The notes: generated by a model from the letters alone, not told the origin. Counted from the first letter of the stretch, positions 10,082-19,064 are shown. The stretch is DNA of 56,782 nt from Candidatus Aquidulcis sp. (GCA_020723345.1 DYJA01000028.1:1-56782), one strand, 5' to 3'. Program-made: numbers and translations.

Positions 10082-10107
10082 CAAATCGATTCGATGAAGG
10101 AGGAGAA

Positions 10108-11784
10108 ATGAAACACGTCAAATTCCTGTTTCTGTTGGCGTTCATCGTCTGGCTGATCGCCGCGTGCACGCCAGCGCCCACCGTCGCGCCGCCGACCAGC
10201 GCGCCCGCGGCAAGCGCGCCGACCGCGGCAGCGCCCAAACCGACGACTGTGCCACCGACGGCGGTTCTACCCACTACTGCGCCAACTCCCGCTGGTCCCC
10301 GCATCCTCAAAGTCGCGGCAACTGCCAGCGTCACCAACTGGGATCCCAGCGCATCGTTCTCCACCGAGGCGCTCTACCTGGCGAATCTCTACGAGCCGTT
10401 GCTATGGGTCAACCCACCCGGCGCGAAAGAACCGTACACCCCCGCGCTGGCTGAAAAGTGGGAGCGCTCGAGCGACGCGCTGACCTGGACTTTTCGTCTA
10501 CGCAAAGGTGCCAAATTCCATGACGGCTCCGAACTAACTTCGGCGGCGGTCACGCAATCGATCTCGCGCACGATCACACTCGACCAGGGCGCGGCGTTCA
10601 TCTGGGGACCGGTCGCCAAGATGGAAACGCCCGACCCGCAGACCGTCGTGTTCAAATTGAAGTACGCCGCGCCGATGGAACTGATCGCCGGTTCGACGTA
10701 TGGCGCGTGGATCTACAGCCCCAAGGCAATCGAGGCGGCGAACAAGGATCCCAAGTACTTTGAAAAAGGACTCGAAGCCGGCTCGGGACCGTACAAACTG
10801 GAATCGTACACGCCCGGCAAAGAAGTCGTGCTCGCCAAGTTCGACGACTATTGGGGCGGCTGGAAAGATGTGATACACTACGACAAGATCGTGATCAGCA
10901 TCACGCCCGAAGCCGTCACCCAGCAACAAATGCTCGAAGGTGGTCAGGTCGATTTGGCGCTCACCTTGCCGCTGGAAAACATCAAACGCTTTAAGGACAA
11001 TCCCAACTTTTACGTGTCTGAGGAACCATCGTTGATCAATTTTGTCGCGTACCTCAACACCAAGCGACCGCCGCTGGATAACAAATTGGTGCGTCAAGCG
11101 ATTGCCTATGCTCTTTCGTACGCGGACATCGCGACAGTCGGCGGGCAAGGTTACGCCACCCAAGCGCGCAGCGTAGTTCCCAAAGGCGTGTGGCCCTATT
11201 CGGATGATGTGTTCCAGTACAAACAAGATCTTGCCAAAGCCAAAGACTTGATGAAGCAAGCCGGGCTCGAGGGCAAGACGTTCAAGTTGGCGTTGACGTA
11301 TGCGTCGGAGAATGCGAATGAAGAACGCTTTGCGCCGGTGATCAAGGACGCGCTCAAACCAATCGGCTTCGACGTCGAGATCAAGCCGATGCTCTGGACG
11401 CAGCAATGGAAACTGGGCAAGGACGATCCGACCAAGGCGCAAGACATTTTCGTGCTGCAATACTGGCCCACCTACAGCGATGCCGGTTCCGACAATCTCT
11501 TTTCGATGTACCACAGCGAAAAGAAACCGTTCTTCAATCTGGGTTACTATTTCAACCCAGAAGTAGACAAACTGATTGACGGCGCCGGAGAGATTATGGT
11601 CACCGATCCGAAGAAATCGCAGGAGATGTACGTCAAAGCGATGAACATCATGGCGGACGAAAGCCCGGTCCTGCCGCTCTACGACGCGAAAGCAGTCCAC
11701 GTCGTACCCAAAACGTTACTGGGATTCAAGTACAACATGAATTACCCATTCTCGATCTTTTTCTACCCGCTGAACAAAAAGTAA
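10108..11784 (+). CDS. ABC transporter substrate-binding lipoprotein (SBP family 5, DppA/OppA-like)
   Basis: Extracytoplasmic receptor for a peptide-like or other family 5 ligand. The signal ends IAAC (Cys about 20), followed by an Ala/Pro/Thr linker to about residue 65. Family signatures are visible: LANLYEPLLW, LAEKWERSSDALTWTFRLRKGAKFHDG (the SBP_bac_5 signature), GSGPYKLESYTPGKEVVLAK and VRQAIAYALSYADI. Length 558 aa is normal. It is first in a five-gene operon with two permeases and two ATPases. The ligand may be an amide or amino compound, because a nitrilase and an aminotransferase follow the transporter; this is inference. Confidence 0.95.
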   Translation: MKHVKFLFLLAFIVWLIAACTPAPTVAPPTSAPAASAPTAAAPKPTTVPPTAVLPTTAPTPAGPRILKVAATASVTNWDPSASFSTEALYLANLYEPLLWVNPPGAKEPYTPALAEKWERSSDALTWTFRLRKGAKFHDGSELTSAAVTQSISRTITLDQGAAFIWGPVAKMETPDPQTVVFKLKYAAPMELIAGSTYGAWIYSPKAIEAANKDPKYFEKGLEAGSGPYKLESYTPGKEVVLAKFDDYWGGWKDVIHYDKIVISITPEAVTQQQMLEGGQVDLALTLPLENIKRFKDNPNFYVSEEPSLINFVAYLNTKRPPLDNKLVRQAIAYALSYADIATVGGQGYATQARSVVPKGVWPYSDDVFQYKQDLAKAKDLMKQAGLEGKTFKLALTYASENANEERFAPVIKDALKPIGFDVEIKPMLWTQQWKLGKDDPTKAQDIFVLQYWPTYSDAGSDNLFSMYHSEKKPFFNLGYYFNPEVDKLIDGAGEIMVTDPKKSQEMYVKAMNIMADESPVLPLYDAKAVHVVPKTLLGFKYNMNYPFSIFFYPLNKK

Positions 11785-11792
11785 TTCGTTCT

Positions 11793-11831
11793 GTCGTTGT
11801 CCCCTTTCCGAACGGGAGAGGGGACAGCGAC
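11793..11831 (+). terminator. Hairpin between binding protein and permease genes
   Basis: A 17-bp stem (11793-11809 with 11815-11831, two G-T wobbles) and a 5-nt loop lie in the 59-bp gap. There is no T-run, so it may act as an mRNA-stabilising or attenuating hairpin that keeps receptor expression above that of the permeases. It could also be a dispersed repeat. Confidence 0.55.
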
Positions 11832-11843
11832 ACCAGAGTTGGA

Positions 11844-12869
11844 ATGCTGCGTAAACTCGAGTACGTCATTCGTCGTCTGGCGATGTCGGTGCTGGTGCTG
11901 GTGGGATTGTCCATCATCACTTTTACGCTCGCGCGCGTCGTTCCCTCCGATCCCGCCGCGCTGTTCATCGGTCCACATCCTAATCCCGACGATCTGGAAA
12001 GGACGCGCGAGAAACTGGGACTCAATCGTCCATTGCCGGCGCAATACGCGTCGTACGTGAGCGAGATGCTGCAAGGCGATTGGGGTGACTCGATCGCGAC
12101 CAAGCGCCCGGTCTTGCAAGAGATCGGCGACCGCTGGGCGGCGTCGCTCGAATTGCTGATCGTCGCGATGACGTTCGCGGTGTTGGTCGGCGTGCCGTTG
12201 GGCGTCTTCTCCGCGCGCTTGCAGGGCAGTCCATTCGATGTCGGCGTGCGCGTTGCCTCCATCGTCGGCGTGTCGTTGCCGGCGTTCTGGCTGGGGCTGC
12301 TACTGCAAATCATTTTCTTTCGCAACTTGCATCTCTTACCGCTCGCCGGACGTTTTGATACCGACTTGCGTTTTACGAATCCAATCGAGATGCTCACCGG
12401 TTTTCATTTGCTCGATACTGTGGTCACTGGCAACTGGGTCGCGTTCAAAGATGTCGCGTGGCACATCGTTCTGCCCGCGCTGACGCTGGCGGCGTATCCG
12501 ATCGGTCTGATCGCGCGGATGACGCGCGCGACGATGCTGGAAGTTTTGGCGCAAGATTATATTCGCACCGCGCGCGCGTATGGCACGCCCGAATCGTTCG
12601 TCGTCTACGCGTACGCGCTCAAGAACGCGATCGGTCCCACGCTCACCGTCATCGGGTTGACGCTGGCGTTCGCGCTGACCGGCACATTCTTCGTCGAGAT
12701 CGTGTTCAATTGGCCCGGGCTGGGGATGCTCACGGTGCATTCGCTCTTGAATGTGGACTATCCGGTCATTATGGGCATCACCTTGTTTGCCGCGTCGGGT
12801 TACGTACTGATCAATTTGCTCGTCGATCTCGCGCAAGCGTGGATTGATCCGCGCATTAGTTTGGGATAA
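11844..12869 (+). CDS. ABC transporter permease (DppB/OppB-like)
   Basis: First inner-membrane permease of the family 5 importer. It starts MLRKLEYVIRRLAMSVLVLVGLSIITFTL, the typical DppB first membrane segment followed by a large extracellular loop (RVVPSDPAALFIGPHP). The EAA-type coupling loop is RTARAYGTPESFVVYAYALKN. At 341 aa it has family length. The next gene starts 6 bp after its stop, which indicates translational linkage. Confidence 0.95.
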   Translation: MLRKLEYVIRRLAMSVLVLVGLSIITFTLARVVPSDPAALFIGPHPNPDDLERTREKLGLNRPLPAQYASYVSEMLQGDWGDSIATKRPVLQEIGDRWAASLELLIVAMTFAVLVGVPLGVFSARLQGSPFDVGVRVASIVGVSLPAFWLGLLLQIIFFRNLHLLPLAGRFDTDLRFTNPIEMLTGFHLLDTVVTGNWVAFKDVAWHIVLPALTLAAYPIGLIARMTRATMLEVLAQDYIRTARAYGTPESFVVYAYALKNAIGPTLTVIGLTLAFALTGTFFVEIVFNWPGLGMLTVHSLLNVDYPVIMGITLFAASGYVLINLLVDLAQAWIDPRISLG

Positions 12870-12875
12870 CCAATC

Positions 12876-13787
12876 ATGCAAGCCGCCGAATGGTTGAATC
12901 GTCGACAAGGATTTGCGGAGCCGGGTGAGTTGCGTCCGCGCCGACAACTCGCGCACGTCGTCTACGTCATTCTGCGCGATCCATTGGCATTGTTCAGCGT
13001 AATCATTCTGACGCTCTTTGTTCTCATCGCGCTCTTTGGTCCTTGGCTCGCGCCGTATCCGGAGCAAGGGTACGGCAAAACGAATGTCGCCACGCGCATG
13101 TTGCCGATGTCGCCGGAGCATCCGTTCGGTACCGATCGCCTGGGGCGCGATATGCTCAGTCGCGTGATTATCGCCGCGCAGCCCGCGCTCGTGGTATCGC
13201 TGGTCGTCGTGTTGATCGCGGTCCTTATCGGCGCGCCGCTGGGCGCGGTCGCGGGATACTTCGGCGGACGACTCGACGATCTGATCATGCGCGTGACCGA
13301 TCTATTTCTCGCGTTCCCATCTCTACTTTTGGCAATGGCGATTGTCGCCGCGCTCGGACCTGGGTTGGATCATGCCGCGCTCGCGCTCGCGATCTCGTGG
13401 TGGCCCTGGTACACCCGGCTCGTGCGCGGCATGGCGCTCGGGCTGCGCCAGCGGTATTTCGTCCAAGCCGCGCAGTCCATCGGCGTGCCGGCGCGCGTGA
13501 TCATCGCGCGCCACATCTTGCCGAATTGTCTCTCTCCAATTTTGGTGCAGGCGACCGTGGACATCGGCACGGTGATCCTGGCGTCCAGTTCGCTCGCGTT
13601 CATCGGCTTGGGCGCGCAGCCGCCCGCGCCCGATTGGGGCTTGATGGTGAGCGAGGGGCGCACATTCATTCTCGATGAGTGGTGGTATTCCACTTTTCCA
13701 GGACTCGCCATTTTCATTTCTGTGCTCGCGTTCAATTTGTTAGGCGACACCTTGCGCGATATTTTTGATCCGCGCCAGTACAGATAA
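12876..13787 (+). CDS. ABC transporter permease (DppC/OppC-like)
   Basis: Second permease subunit, 303 aa. A cytoplasmic N-terminus leads into a first membrane helix (LALFSVIILTLFVLIALFG), then the DppC-specific segment PFGTDRLGRDMLSRVI and the coupling loop VQAAQSIGVPARVIIARHIL. It ends with LGDTLRDIFDPRQ, a hallmark C-terminus of this family. The next gene is 141 bp away; the gap is filled by a palindromic repeat element. Confidence 0.96.
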   Translation: MQAAEWLNRRQGFAEPGELRPRRQLAHVVYVILRDPLALFSVIILTLFVLIALFGPWLAPYPEQGYGKTNVATRMLPMSPEHPFGTDRLGRDMLSRVIIAAQPALVVSLVVVLIAVLIGAPLGAVAGYFGGRLDDLIMRVTDLFLAFPSLLLAMAIVAALGPGLDHAALALAISWWPWYTRLVRGMALGLRQRYFVQAAQSIGVPARVIIARHILPNCLSPILVQATVDIGTVILASSSLAFIGLGAQPPAPDWGLMVSEGRTFILDEWWYSTFPGLAIFISVLAFNLLGDTLRDIFDPRQYR

Positions 13788-13795
13788 TGTCGGAT

Positions 13796-13907
13796 CAGGC
13801 GACTAGAAGTCGCAGCAACGAACGCACAAAGCCGACCTCCGTCGGCTGACGTGGAACGAGTCTGCGGAGGCAGACTTCGCCGTCGTTGCCGCGATTTCAA
13901 TCGCCTG
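13796..13907. repeat. Cloverleaf palindromic repeat, copy 1
   Basis: 112-bp element inside the Dpp operon. It contains four hairpins: GCGACT/AGTCGC (13799-13813), GCCGAC/GTCGGC (13831-13846), GTCTGC/GCAGAC (13860-13875) and GCGATT/AATCGC (13891-13904). The first and last arms are also complementary to each other, so the whole unit is an imperfect palindrome. Related copies lie at 37617-37748 and 45412-45518. Confidence 0.9.
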
Positions 13908-13928
13908 TTGGATGATCAGAAAAACTCA

Positions 13929-14912
13929 ATGGTTGAACCGTTACTTCAAGTCGAAAACTTACGAATCGAATTCCGCACTTCACGCGGAACGCTCCAGGCG
14001 TTATCCGGCATCTCGTTCGACGTGTTACCCGGCGAAGTGTTTGGGCTAGTCGGCGAAACGGGCTGCGGGAAAACGGTGACCGGGCTGGGCGTGCTGCGCC
14101 TCGTGCCCAAGCCGGGCAAGATCACCGCCGGGCGCATCTTGTTGCGCGGCGATGATCTGTTGGCGAAATCGGACAACGAGATGCAGCAAATTCGCGGCGG
14201 ACGAATCGCGATGATCTTTCAAGACCCCGCGTCGTCGCTCAATCCGGTGTTCACGCTCGGCTCGCAAATCGCGCGCGTGATTTGCCAACATCAAAATGTG
14301 AGCGCGCGCGAAGCAAATCGCCAAGTCGTCGCGACACTTGAATCAGTCGGCTTGCCGGACGCGCAACGCTTGATGGATTCGTATCCGCACGAATTGTCGG
14401 GCGGGATGCAGCAGCGCGCGATGATCGCGATGGCGCTCGCGTGTCAACCGGCGCTGCTTATCGCCGACGAACCGACGACCGCGCTCGACGTGACGATCAA
14501 AGCGCAAATTCTAACGCTGCTGCGAGAATTGCAGGCGCATTTCAACCTGGCTTTGCTGTTGATTACGCACGACCTGGGTGTGGTCGCCGAGATGTGCGAC
14601 CGGCTGGCAGTTTTGTACGCCGGGCACGTCGCGGAAACGGGAACGATGGCGGAGATTTTCTCCGCGCCGCAACATCCCTACACGCGCGGATTGATGAGCG
14701 CGATCCCGCGGCGCGACAGTCGCGGCAAACCATTGACCGCGATCCGCGGCACGGTGCCAAGCAATCCGGGCGCACTGGTCGGCTGTCCGTTTGAGTCGCG
14801 CTGCGATTTTGTTTTCGAGCGTTGTCGCGCAGAACGACCATCGCTGATGCGCGTGGAGAAAAATCACTTGAGCGCGTGCTGGCTCCTCCAATCAGATGGA
14901 GGCGCGCGATGA
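13929..14912 (+). CDS. ABC transporter ATPase (DppD/OppD-like)
   Basis: ATPase of the importer, 327 aa. The frame extends upstream into the repeat, but ATG 13929 aligns with the family start ([11 protein letters not shown]). Walker A is GETGCGKT (42-49), the signature is [15 protein letters not shown], Walker B is [12 protein letters not shown], and the switch histidine is in [14 protein letters not shown]. The oligopeptide-type C-terminal extension has a Cys cluster ([15 protein letters not shown]). No clear Shine-Dalgarno sequence precedes it. Its stop overlaps the start of the next gene by ATGA. Confidence 0.95.
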   Translation: MVEPLLQVENLRIEFRTSRGTLQALSGISFDVLPGEVFGLVGETGCGKTVTGLGVLRLVPKPGKITAGRILLRGDDLLAKSDNEMQQIRGGRIAMIFQDPASSLNPVFTLGSQIARVICQHQNVSAREANRQVVATLESVGLPDAQRLMDSYPHELSGGMQQRAMIAMALACQPALLIADEPTTALDVTIKAQILTLLRELQAHFNLALLLITHDLGVVAEMCDRLAVLYAGHVAETGTMAEIFSAPQHPYTRGLMSAIPRRDSRGKPLTAIRGTVPSNPGALVGCPFESRCDFVFERCRAERPSLMRVEKNHLSACWLLQSDGGAR

Positions 14913-15877
14913 ATCACGCGCCGTTGGTGCGAGTCGAATCACTCGTCAAACACTTTCGATTGCCGGGCGGATGGCTGTCCGGCGGCGCGCAAATTTTGCA
15001 CGCGATCGACGATGTGAGTTTGGAGATTTATCCGGGCCAAGTGTTGGGCTTGGTCGGCGAATCGGGTTGCGGCAAAACGACGCTGGGACGTTGCCTGTTG
15101 CGATTGGTTGACCCCACGGCGGGGCGAATCACATTTGAAGAGCGAGACCTGCTCGCACTAAAAGGCGCGGAGCTGCGACGCTTGCGCGAAGAAATGCAGA
15201 TCGTTTTTCAAAGTCCGCTCTCTTCGCTCAGTCCGCGTTTCAAAGTTTTCGACTGTGTCGCCGAGCCGCTGCAAACCCACCGGCGTTTGACGCGCGCGGA
15301 ACTAGAATCGCGCGTCCGCGAATTGCTCGAGCAGGTTGGCTTGGGACGACAACATCTTGATCGCTATCCGCACGAACTTTCCGGTGGGCAATGTCAGCGC
15401 GTCGCGGTCGCGCGCGCGTTGGCGCTCAGTCCGCGCTTGCTCGTCTTGGATGAGCCGACTTCGGCGCTCGATGTTTCGGTGCAGGCGCAGATTATCAACT
15501 TGCTCGCCGAATTGCGCGCGCAGCGCGGGCTGACTTATCTGTTCATCTCGCACGACCTGGGTGTGGTGCAGTACATCAGTGATCGGATCTGTGTGATGTA
15601 TTTGGGCAAACTTGTGGAAACGGGTCCGTCGGACGCGATCTTCGACGCGCCGCGCCATCCGTACACCCAGGCGCTCATCTCCGCGATTTCGCTGCCGGAA
15701 CCGGGCGCGGCGCGCAACCGCATCGTGCTGAAAGGCGCGGTGCCCAGTCCGGTCAATCCGCCGCCGGGTTGTCGTTTCCACACGCGTTGTCCGCTCGCGC
15801 AAGCGCGCTGTCGCGTTGAAGAGCCAACATTGCGTTCGGTCGAAAAAGGGCGGATGGTTGCTTGTCATTTTGCGTAA
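14909..15877 (+). CDS. ABC transporter ATPase (DppF/OppF-like)
   Basis: Second ATPase, 322 aa, starting in an ATGA overlap with the preceding gene (GGAGGCGCGCG upstream). Walker A is GESGCGKT (50-57), the signature is LSGGQCQRVAVARAL, Walker B is LLVLDEPTSALD, and the H-loop is LFISHDLGVV. The C-terminal extension has the motif GCRFHTRCPLAQARC. It completes the ABC importer 10108-15877. Confidence 0.95.
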   Translation: MNHAPLVRVESLVKHFRLPGGWLSGGAQILHAIDDVSLEIYPGQVLGLVGESGCGKTTLGRCLLRLVDPTAGRITFEERDLLALKGAELRRLREEMQIVFQSPLSSLSPRFKVFDCVAEPLQTHRRLTRAELESRVRELLEQVGLGRQHLDRYPHELSGGQCQRVAVARALALSPRLLVLDEPTSALDVSVQAQIINLLAELRAQRGLTYLFISHDLGVVQYISDRICVMYLGKLVETGPSDAIFDAPRHPYTQALISAISLPEPGAARNRIVLKGAVPSPVNPPPGCRFHTRCPLAQARCRVEEPTLRSVEKGRMVACHFA

Positions 15878-15906
15878 ACAGCATTAGGAAAAAGCCGAAA
15901 CCATTG

Positions 15907-15961
15907 TTGGACACAGATTGACACTGATAAACACTGATTCTTTTTCCCCATCTGTGTCCAA
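15907..15961. repeat. Dispersed inverted repeat (GGACACAG family), copy 1
   Basis: Intergenic element beginning TTGGACACAGATTGACACTG and ending CATCTGTGTCCAA, so the outer 12-13 bp are inverted. A related copy is at 33694-33774. It lies between the Dpp operon and the nitrilase gene. Confidence 0.8.
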
Positions 15962-15989
15962 GATCAAGTCATATAAACCGAGGTGAGGG

Positions 15990-16919
15990 ATGAGTAGACT
16001 GTTGGGGATCGCCGCGATCCAGATGGCGCCCGTGCCTTTTGATCGGGAAGCCACGCTGAAGAAAATCGAATCCGTGGTCGCGCAGATGAACGCAACGCTG
16101 TCCTGGGTCGATTTGTTCTGCTTTCCGGAACTCGTCCTGGATGCTTTGACGCCATTCGTTCCGAGAGGCGAAAAGAAACTCCAGCCCGAAACGATCCCAG
16201 GAGTGACGACGGATCGTCTCTGCGCGCTCGCCGCGCGCCATCACAAGTGGCTGATTCCCGGCTCGATCAGCGAATCGGATGGAAGCGCGATCTATAACAC
16301 CGCCGTCGTCATTTCGCCGACCGGACAGATCGTCGCGCGCTATCGCAAAATGTTTCCGTGGCATCCCCTGGAAATCTGCACGCCCGGCGATTCGTTTTGC
16401 GTCTTCGATGTGCCGGAGGTTGGACGCATTGGTCTGTGTATTTGTTACGATATGTGGTTTCCCGAAGTCGCGCGCACGCTCGCGTGGATGGGGGCAGAAG
16501 TCATTCTGCATCCCAGTCTCACGGCGACTTCAGATCGCAGCCAGGAACTCATCATCAGCCAAGCCAACGCCATCTTCAATCAATGTTATTTCATTGATGT
16601 CAACGCGACCGGTCCGTACGGCGGGGGCCGCTCAATCCTGGTTGATCCCGATGGGCGCGTGTTGCAGCAAGCCGATCAGCACGAAACGATCCTGACCGAA
16701 ATTCTCGATCTTGATCGCGTGACGCGCGCGCGCGAATTGGGCACGCTGGGGCTTTCGCAAACATGGAAGGCGTTGCGCGATAACCCGGTTTATTTTCCGC
16801 CGTACACCGAAGGCATTTCTGCGAGCGCGATGGTGCGCGCGTTGGGACCGATGCGCTATCCCGATTCGCTCTCGCCTAACAACAACGCCGCGCCATCTAC
16901 GTCGCACCAAGATTCATAG
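15990..16919 (+). CDS. Carbon-nitrogen hydrolase (nitrilase superfamily)
   Basis: Hydrolyses a C-N bond of an amide, nitrile or carbamoyl compound. The catalytic triad is visible: Glu47 in CFPELVLD, Lys120 in RYRKMFPWH and Cys152 in GLCICYDMWFPE. Length 309 aa is normal. The order of motifs resembles aliphatic amidase and N-carbamoyl/ureidopropionase-like branches; exact substrate is not resolvable. It starts 10 bp upstream of an aminotransferase gene and follows a peptide-type importer, which suggests uptake, deamidation and transamination of an imported nitrogen compound (inference). Confidence 0.92.
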   Translation: MSRLLGIAAIQMAPVPFDREATLKKIESVVAQMNATLSWVDLFCFPELVLDALTPFVPRGEKKLQPETIPGVTTDRLCALAARHHKWLIPGSISESDGSAIYNTAVVISPTGQIVARYRKMFPWHPLEICTPGDSFCVFDVPEVGRIGLCICYDMWFPEVARTLAWMGAEVILHPSLTATSDRSQELIISQANAIFNQCYFIDVNATGPYGGGRSILVDPDGRVLQQADQHETILTEILDLDRVTRARELGTLGLSQTWKALRDNPVYFPPYTEGISASAMVRALGPMRYPDSLSPNNNAAPSTSHQDS

Positions 16920-16929
16920 GGGAAATAAC

Positions 16930-18198
16930 ATGACAAACTCAACAGGAGTCGAACATCTCTCGCCGATTTGGAGCCGTTCGTTTTCCGTGATGGTGGATCA
17001 CGGCGAAGGTTCCTACTTGTTCGACACGAACGGCAAACGCTATCTCGATTTTACATGCGGCATTGCTGTCACCAGCACGGGGCACTGCCATCCGCGCGTC
17101 GTGAAGGCGATTCAGGTACAAGCCGCCCAATTGATCCACGGTCAAGCCAACATCGTCTACCACAAACCGATGCTGGACTTAATTACCGAGTTGCGGACCG
17201 TCGTGCCGCCGCCGCTCGATTCGTTTTTCTTTAGCAACAGCGGCGCGGAAATTCTCGAAGCGGGCGTCAAACTTGCGAAACAAACCACGCGGCGACAGAA
17301 CATCATCGTCTTTCAAGGCGGTTTTCACGGGCGCACGCATTTGACGATGGCGATGACGACGAGCAAGACCGGTTATCGTATTGGGTATCAGCCGCTCGTT
17401 CCAGGCATTTTCGTCGCGCCGTACCCGTACGCGTTTTATTACGGTTGGGATGAACAGACCACACTCGATTTCTGTTTGCGCGAATTGATCAAGTTGCTCA
17501 AGAGCCAGACCGCGCCCGAGGAGACCGCCGCCATCGTCGTCGAGCCGGCGTTGGGCGAAGGCGGCTACGTCATTCCGCCCGCCGGTTTTCTGCCCGCGCT
17601 GCGCGAGTTGTGCGACCAGCACGGCATCCTGCTGATTGCCGACGAAGTGCAAACCGGGATTGGGCGCACCGGCAAATTCTTCGCCGTCGAACACACGCAG
17701 ACAATTCCCGACATCCTGCTCATGGCAAAAGGGATCGCGTCCGGTTTGCCGCTTTCGGGGTTGGCAGCGCGCGGCGAATTGATGAAGCAGTGGAAGCCCG
17801 GCAGCCACGGTGGAACATTCGGCGGGAATGTCGTCGCGTGCGCGGCAGCCGTCGCAACGATTCAGGCGATCCGCGAAGAAAAGTTGCTGGAGAACACCGT
17901 CGCGCGCGGCGCGCAATTGATCGCGGGGTTGAAAAAACTGCAAGGCGATTTCCGAAAAATCGGCGATGTGCGCGGTTGGGGATTGATGATCGGAGTGGAA
18001 TTCGGGAAGCCCGGCGCGCCGGACCCGACGACAACGAAAGCCGTGATCAACGCGGCATTCGAGCGCGGGCTGATGTTGTTGACCAGCGGCACGTTCGATA
18101 ACGTCATTCGCTGGATCCCACCGCTGGTCGTCACCGAAGAACAAATCGACAACGCGCTGGACATTTTTGCCGCGGCGTTGGATCAAGTGGCGTGCTGA
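16930..18198 (+). CDS. Class III PLP-dependent aminotransferase (GabT/ArgD-like)
   Basis: Transfers an amino group from an omega-amino acid or similar donor. PLP-binding residues are recognisable: SNSGAEILEAGVKLAK (phosphate cup), GGFHGRTHLTM, Asp238 in LLIADEVQTGIGRTG and the Schiff-base Lys267 in LLMAKGIASGLPL. At 422 aa it is of normal length. AGGGGAAATAAC precedes the ATG. The 10-bp spacing from the nitrilase gene implies co-transcription. 4-aminobutyrate or beta-alanine are possible substrates but cannot be told apart here. Confidence 0.93.
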   Translation: MTNSTGVEHLSPIWSRSFSVMVDHGEGSYLFDTNGKRYLDFTCGIAVTSTGHCHPRVVKAIQVQAAQLIHGQANIVYHKPMLDLITELRTVVPPPLDSFFFSNSGAEILEAGVKLAKQTTRRQNIIVFQGGFHGRTHLTMAMTTSKTGYRIGYQPLVPGIFVAPYPYAFYYGWDEQTTLDFCLRELIKLLKSQTAPEETAAIVVEPALGEGGYVIPPAGFLPALRELCDQHGILLIADEVQTGIGRTGKFFAVEHTQTIPDILLMAKGIASGLPLSGLAARGELMKQWKPGSHGGTFGGNVVACAAAVATIQAIREEKLLENTVARGAQLIAGLKKLQGDFRKIGDVRGWGLMIGVEFGKPGAPDPTTTKAVINAAFERGLMLLTSGTFDNVIRWIPPLVVTEEQIDNALDIFAAALDQVAC

Positions 18199-18453
18199 TG
18201 GAGATCAAGGCGTGCCGTCAAAAACCGGGGGCGTCGCGAACCTAGAGTGTTGACTTGACGAACCTATCCGCAGAATCGATTTTCCCTGGATGAGTGGATC
18301 ACTACGAGCACGGTGAATTGCCAATCCTTCGTTTTTCCGGTAGGATCACGGCGTGAGTAAACTGGCAGACGAAATCTCGTATCACAATCCTCACAGATCC
18401 AACCGTGCTGGTTTTCTGGATCGCATCAGGATAGGCGAGAGTGAAAACTCCTG

Positions 18454-18482
18454 TTGAATCAAGCAAAGGGAACGAGTATAAT
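18454..18482 (+). promoter_or_regulatory. Promoter-like site in gene-free region
   Basis: TTGAAT (18454-18459) and a perfect TATAAT (18477-18482) are 17 bp apart. No protein gene starts downstream for nearly 600 bp, so it may drive a non-coding transcript. Confidence 0.55.
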
Positions 18483-18682
18483 GGGCAAGCGCAAGAATAA
18501 CAGGGCAAGCAGAATTCTAGCGCAGGTTTTGTGCAATCATAGGGCAAATCGTTGTTTGACTTGCCATTTTGCACACTTCGCGACGATCTGACCATTGACC
18601 CAGGGGCACGAAATTACCATGCTGAGACTTCACATCGAACACACCGTGGAGCGTGAATGATTGGGTAGCCAACCAGAAGGTG

Positions 18683-18691
18683 TGCTATACT
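18683..18691 (+). promoter_or_regulatory. Extended -10 promoter for candidate RNA
   Basis: TGC TATACT at 18683-18691 is an extended -10 box; TTGGGT at 18661-18666 is a poor -35 at 19 bp. Predicted transcription start is about 18698. Confidence 0.45.
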
Positions 18692-18697
18692 CGGCAT

Positions 18698-18843
18698 AGT
18701 TCAGCGGGCGGCGATGTAGAAGTCCTTTGTATGTGATTTTGATTCTGCAGGGAGCGCGAGTGGGATTTTACCAGCGAGCGTTCGACGCCTATCGAACCCG
18801 CGATCAAAAAAGCGCGACAGGCTCATACCTGTCGCGTTTCTCT
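18698..18843 (+). ncRNA. Candidate structured non-coding RNA
   Basis: About 146 nt between an extended -10 promoter and an intrinsic terminator, with no credible ORF. Complementary segments predict a three-way junction: closing helix 18704-18708/18797-18801 (GCGGG/CCCGC) continuing as 18712-18715/18791-18794 (CGAT/ATCG); a hairpin arm 18716-18721/18743-18748 (GTAGAA/TTCTGC, one G-T); and a second arm closed by 18749-18751/18788-18790 (AGG/CCT). The arms abut the closing helix without gaps. It matches no RNA family I can name; tmRNA, SRP RNA and RNase P motifs are absent. 6S-like RNA is not excluded. Confidence 0.4.
18813..18843 (+). terminator. Intrinsic terminator
   Basis: Perfect 9-bp stem CGCGACAGG/CCTGTCGCG (18813-18821, 18828-18836) with a 6-nt loop, followed by TTTCTCT and preceded by an A-run. 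Confidence 0.85.
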
Positions 18844-18997
18844 ATGTTGGAAGATGTGTTAGATGAAGCATCTGAGGACTGTTCCGGGGTAGGAATGGTC
18901 GTGTTTGAGAGGAAAAACTTCGCTAGTGTCGTCAACGCGGCTTGGGACCGCGCGTTTGATTATGGTCGCCGTGTAACTGACTCGCCCCACCTATTTT

Positions 18998-19026
18998 TTG
19001 CCAAAATTGCATATTCGCGTTATCAT
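18998..19026 (+). promoter_or_regulatory. Promoter of the DUF2148 gene
   Basis: TTGCCA (18998-19003) and TATCAT (19021-19026) with a 17-bp spacer, 38 bp upstream of the start codon at 19065. Confidence 0.7.
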
Positions 19027-19064
19027 TCAATTGCAACATTTCAAAACTTGATGAGGAGATGGAT

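Larger units (their letters stand above)
18199..19064. other. 866-bp region without a convincing protein gene
   Basis: Open frames here (for example 18727-19095 + and 18302-18595 -) lack ribosome binding sites and family resemblance. The region holds three promoter-like sites (18454-18482, 18686-18691, 18998-19026), a strong intrinsic terminator at 18813-18843 and a candidate structured RNA between the second promoter and that terminator. It also contains an irregular hairpin at 18531-18575 (GTGCAA ... TTGCAC with an inner GGGCAAATC/GACTTGCC stem). Confidence 0.6.

Noticed and set aside
10534-11700. 388-aa open frame on the minus strand
   Set aside because: Antisense to the family 5 binding protein; no recognisable domain.
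13851-13928. N-terminal extension of the DppD ATPase into the cloverleaf repeat
   Set aside because: The extension is translated repeat sequence; family homology and length support ATG 13929.
17179-18186. 335-aa open frame on the minus strand
   Set aside because: Lies wholly opposite the aminotransferase gene, which has intact motifs; composition typical of an antisense frame.
18531-18575. Irregular long hairpin considered as 6S RNA
   Set aside because: No central-bubble and closing-stem arrangement could be assembled around it; kept only as a note in the region entry.
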